64,000 nt of DNA from Parasponia andersonii. Taxonomy: Eukaryota > Streptophyta > Magnoliopsida > Rosales > Cannabaceae. Shown here in pieces: positions 61,007 to 64,000 of this stretch. The notes beneath the pieces were generated by a model. It was not told the origin of the DNA, did no database searches, and saw only the letters and a program-made list of their open reading frames with translations. A program made the translations under genes and the position numbers. Each line of letters opens with the position of its first letter. Positions within the stretch are counted from its first letter, which is position 1. Where the stretch lies: the NCBI GenBank assembly GCA_002914805.1, contig JXTB01000094.1, positions 436,524-500,523 of the forward strand, written 5' to 3'.

Positions 61007-61244
61007 TTTTGCAAAGAAAAATTCTAAATATCACCGGAAATTATTCAATTGATTTTTACAGTCAGAAGATGTTGTCAACCTTTGGAATCCTGTTTCATAA
61101 TTTTCAAGGCTTAACGCTGTCTCGTCGAGTTTATATATATACCTGAAACTAGTGGTTCTACATAACGTTACTCGTGTAACACTCGGTTTCATGGAGTTTC
61201 TTGAAAAAGTAGTTTCTATTGCAAATCAAAGTACACGGAAATTT

Positions 61245-61312
<68 letters not shown>
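61245..61312. repeat. GA microsatellite
   Basis: AG repeats with a single AAAG interruption, about 240 bases after the PPR stop codon. Confidence 0.95.
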
Positions 61313-61315
<3 letters not shown>

Positions 61316-61559
61316 TTCTACGTCTCATGAAATCCTCGGACTGTCTACAAGGGTCATTTAGAAAAGATAAATAAACAAAAAAAAAATTGAAAAGTAATTT
61401 GAATCATAAGAGTAGAGTAATGACAGACAATTTTAGCTAAAATGACTATGGGAGCATTCAAATCACAAGTCAGAGAGAGGAAAACAAGGATATTCCTCTG
61501 CAATGCTGTAATCAGAAATTTTAGATTCTTAACTAGGAGCTCAAGTATCCATAATTTTA

Positions 61560-62036
61560 TTTAATGGTGCACAATGACCTACTAGAGATCACAGAATTTG
61601 CACCCAAACCTCGGCAAATTCTATAAATAGTGAGGAACCTCTTGAGGGCACAAAGAGACGGTGACCTCCTAAAAGAGACCGAATCCTAGTGACCCGTAAA
61701 GGCTCATGTACCCTATTATAACCCCTACAAGTCATAGGCGTCCAAACTAAAGCTTTCAAGCACATTCAATTCATACACCAGAAGAGTCCGTTAGTATAAA
61801 TATAATCGTACTAATAGCTCTATAGACTAAACTCTCATACTCTTATGCTAGCACTCTGTGTGTATGTGCAGGATTTGGGTTACGAGACTAATATCATACG
61901 TAATCTCTTGTTCTTACCTAGTGGAAACTCCTTGTCTTCACGACGTAGGAAAACTATCCAACCACATAAATTTCTTGTAATCTCCCTTTTATTGCTATTA
62001 CCGCCAATATCATGCATCAGCCATAAATAAAATGTT
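61560..62036 (+). repeat. LTR-like fragment
   Basis: CTATAAATAGTGAGG (61621) looks like an LTR core promoter. About 300 bases later come CCTAGTGGAAACTCCTTG, ACGACGTAGG and ACCACATAAATTTCTTG, close in form to the U5 regions of many plant LTRs. No partner LTR, primer site or coding domain is visible, so a solo LTR or a truncated remnant is likely. Confidence 0.45.
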
Positions 62037-63140
62037 CCTAACAAATCTAGAACACGCTACTCCTAACCTAAGTTAGGAAATCGCCTTTCATATGTACTCT
62101 TCGGTAAGCAAGCTCTAGGACCAGTTCGAAGTGAAGATCAGGAAATTGCTTTGTAACTTATTTACAATCCTTTCCTGATATTCACTCGAGAGCAGTAAGT
62201 AAGAGTTAATATATGCAAGCTTAACTGAGAGTGAAGTTAAAAAAGTGAACACACAAGCGAACCCCTTATCAACTTGGTTAAGGCACCACTTGAACACATG
62301 GAGAAGGCATGATCGAAGTAAAGCTTAATTAGGTAGTCCTAAGAGCGCTTCTGAACCCAATCCTAGATGATTAATATTATTATATCGCGCTTAAGTATGG
62401 TGTGGTTGAAATGTCTACATCAGATGATGATTTTAATCGTCACCGTGGTTAAAGAACGAAAATGAAGCTCGATGGATATACCATATAAACTTCAAACTCC
62501 TGGTGGTTTTACCTGTGACGTTTAGAATTTTTCAATATCGAACGATACAGGACTGACCAGGCCCTAGAATCCTCTCTACATTAGATTCTCAAACATATAG
62601 GATTTATCTACTGTCAACAATACTTGTCCGAAGCAGAATAGATGACATTGGACTGATTCAGTGTTTCTCCATGTACATTTTGCTAGCACAAATATTCTGG
62701 TTCTGCTAATATCACAAGCACCACAAACCCAATGACGCAGCACAGCCCTCATCTCAATGATGTATCATACGGGTGGAATCCACGTGGGTACCATCTCAAA
62801 AAAGAGGCCACAACGGTTGAGATTGAGATTAGCTTTCATAATATATAATAAATTCAGAGATCCATGCATGTACCCACTAATTGATTTGACGATGGCAATT
62901 GGCCAAGGGTAAGGGAAAAGGTAGATTATGCCGTTATGGGAACAGTGGGCATCACTGGATAACATGTGACAAGTAATAGGGAGGGAACATAAGACGGCAA
63001 ATACTGCTATCCATCAATATTCCTAATTTGTACATAAAAGTTTTTCAAAATCAAATACATTGAAAAGAATGGAAGATTTAACAAAGTACTGAAAACTGAG
63101 AAAGAGACAAATTATGAGGGACAATTATCTTTTATATCAA
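62037..63140. other. Intergenic sequence
   Basis: No gene recognised. The right end approaches the 3' UTR of the minus-strand RABD2 gene. Confidence 0.45.
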
Positions 63141-63223
63141 AGCATTAAAGATAAGGAACTAGTTTTACATGCCCACTGGAAACACGGATCAACATCATTC
63201 CACCACCACTACTCTTTTTCCAT

Positions 63224-64000
63224 TTAAGAAGAGCAGCAACCAGACTTCTGGTTGACAGGCTGTCCTCGGATCTGGACCGTTGGGGGCCTAGCATTGTTCA
63301 TCGGCTGGCTTGCCATCCTATACATACGAATGTAAAAAGCGAAAATGGTTAATTATCTATAATGAGGCAAATAACAACAATGGCTTCATTATGAAGAATA
63401 AATATAAGAAACCCCCTAAGTTGCAAGAGAGAAAAGAGTGAGGCAATAGACAATGGCAAAGTAAAACTTATCAAATCATTGGGAAAAGGACAAAAATATA
63501 AATCAAACACGGTAGTACCTGTTTTTGATTTCAGCAGCCATGGCCATGAAAGCTTGCTCTACATTTGTGGCATTCTTGGCACTGGTTTCCATGAAGGGGA
63601 TTCCAATTTCATCGGCGAATGCCTGAGCAAGTATAGAAGAGGTGAATCTCTGTACTAAACTTCTTTAAACAGAAATGTAAAACCAGCTCTGATTTAGATA
63701 TACCTTGGCTGTCTCATAGGACACTACTTTGTTTGCTGTAAGATCGCACTTGTTTCCAACTAGAAGCTTATTCACGTTTTCACTTGCATAGCGGTCAATT
63801 TCATTCAACCATTGCTTAACATTGTTGAAGCTCTCTTGGTCCGTGACATCATAGACAACCTGCACAACAACCAATGACATGAAACAAATATCGTATATAA
63901 AGAACAAACACAGGCCAGATATAAAAGGCAGACAAAGAATAATAAAAAGAGGAAGAATGCACTTACAATGATGCCATGTGCCCCACGGTAGTAGCTGCTT
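63224..64000 (-). CDS. RABD2: RABD2 (Rab1-type) small GTPase, 3' portion
   Basis: A Rab1-class GTPase, which controls ER-to-Golgi transport. The exons on the minus strand are 63967-64000 (partial, [11 protein letters not shown]), 63704-63859 ([20 protein letters not shown] ... [13 protein letters not shown]), 63519-63622 ([20 protein letters not shown]) and 63224-63317, which ends [18 protein letters not shown]. All borders are GT-AG and in frame. NKCD (G4) and ETSAK (G5) bind the guanine base, and the two cysteines in GCCSS are the geranylgeranylation site. P-loop, switch I and most of switch II lie beyond the window. The tail matches RABD2a/RABD2c, and the two cannot be told apart here. Confidence 0.95.

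Noticed and set aside
61152..61361. A small protein with an RE repeat after the PPR gene
   Set aside because: It is a translation of the GA microsatellite.
37656..64000. ECHIDNA, AP-3 mu and RABD2 as a functional trafficking gene cluster
   Set aside because: They are separated by repeats and other genes, are in different orientations, and plant trafficking genes are not known to cluster. Chance is the simpler explanation.

Overview
This window is nuclear DNA of a flowering plant, most likely a woody or herbaceous eudicot. It is AT-rich, its genes have GT-AG introns, and it holds Ty1/copia and Ty3/gypsy-type retroelements, small inverted-repeat elements and long TA, GA and poly-T tracts. Two N gaps (6731-7079, 28454-28561) and three isolated Ns (20461, 34030, 58245) mark assembly joins.

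Intact or apparently intact genes: a plastid-targeted class I phospholipase A1 of the I-beta/gamma type (3431-5053, +, no intron); ECHIDNA/TVP23, a trans-Golgi membrane protein (37656-39769, +, six coding exons); an RGG-repeat RNA-binding protein of the HABP4/SERBP1 family (54619-57566, +, seven coding exons); a DYW-class PPR protein (58979-61006, +, no intron); and the 3' part of a RABD2/Rab1 GTPase (63224-64000, -, running off the window). The lipase, RGGA and PPR genes occur in the same order as Arabidopsis At4g16820, At4g16830 and At4g16835 as I recall them. The ancestral block therefore seems to survive here, stretched to about 50 kb by transposons and extra genes.

Layout. 1-5.7 kb: intergenic sequence and the lipase. 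5.8-19.6 kb: a copia element of Ale type on the minus strand, split by a 9.3-kb Angela/BARE-like copia element, whose 5' LTR holds a 239-bp inverted-repeat element. 19.8-21.1 kb: a 641-bp segment present twice around a single N, probably two unmerged haplotypes. 23.1-28.5 kb: a decayed plus-strand copia element. 29-32.7 kb: a very decayed minus-strand copia element holding a second copy of the small inverted-repeat element. 34.3-35.9 kb: the 5' half of an AP-3 mu adaptin gene with several lesions. 37.6-39.8 kb: ECHIDNA. 41.3-42.4 kb: a chimera of the first exon of a CSP41b-like plastid gene joined to an antisense copy of ECHIDNA exons 5-6. 42.4-54.3 kb: AT-rich repeats, LTR fragments and a MULE transposase remnant. 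54.3-64 kb: the gene-rich end with RGGA, PPR and RABD2.

The genes have no operon-like relation. ECHIDNA, RABD2 and AP-3 mu all serve membrane trafficking, but their proximity is probably chance. I found no convincing wholly new system. The most unusual items are the microsatellite-embedded inverted-repeat element with an internal empty-site control, the CSP41b/ECHIDNA chimera, the probable haplotype duplication, and a dispersed repeat family rich in GTTACT/AGTAAC.
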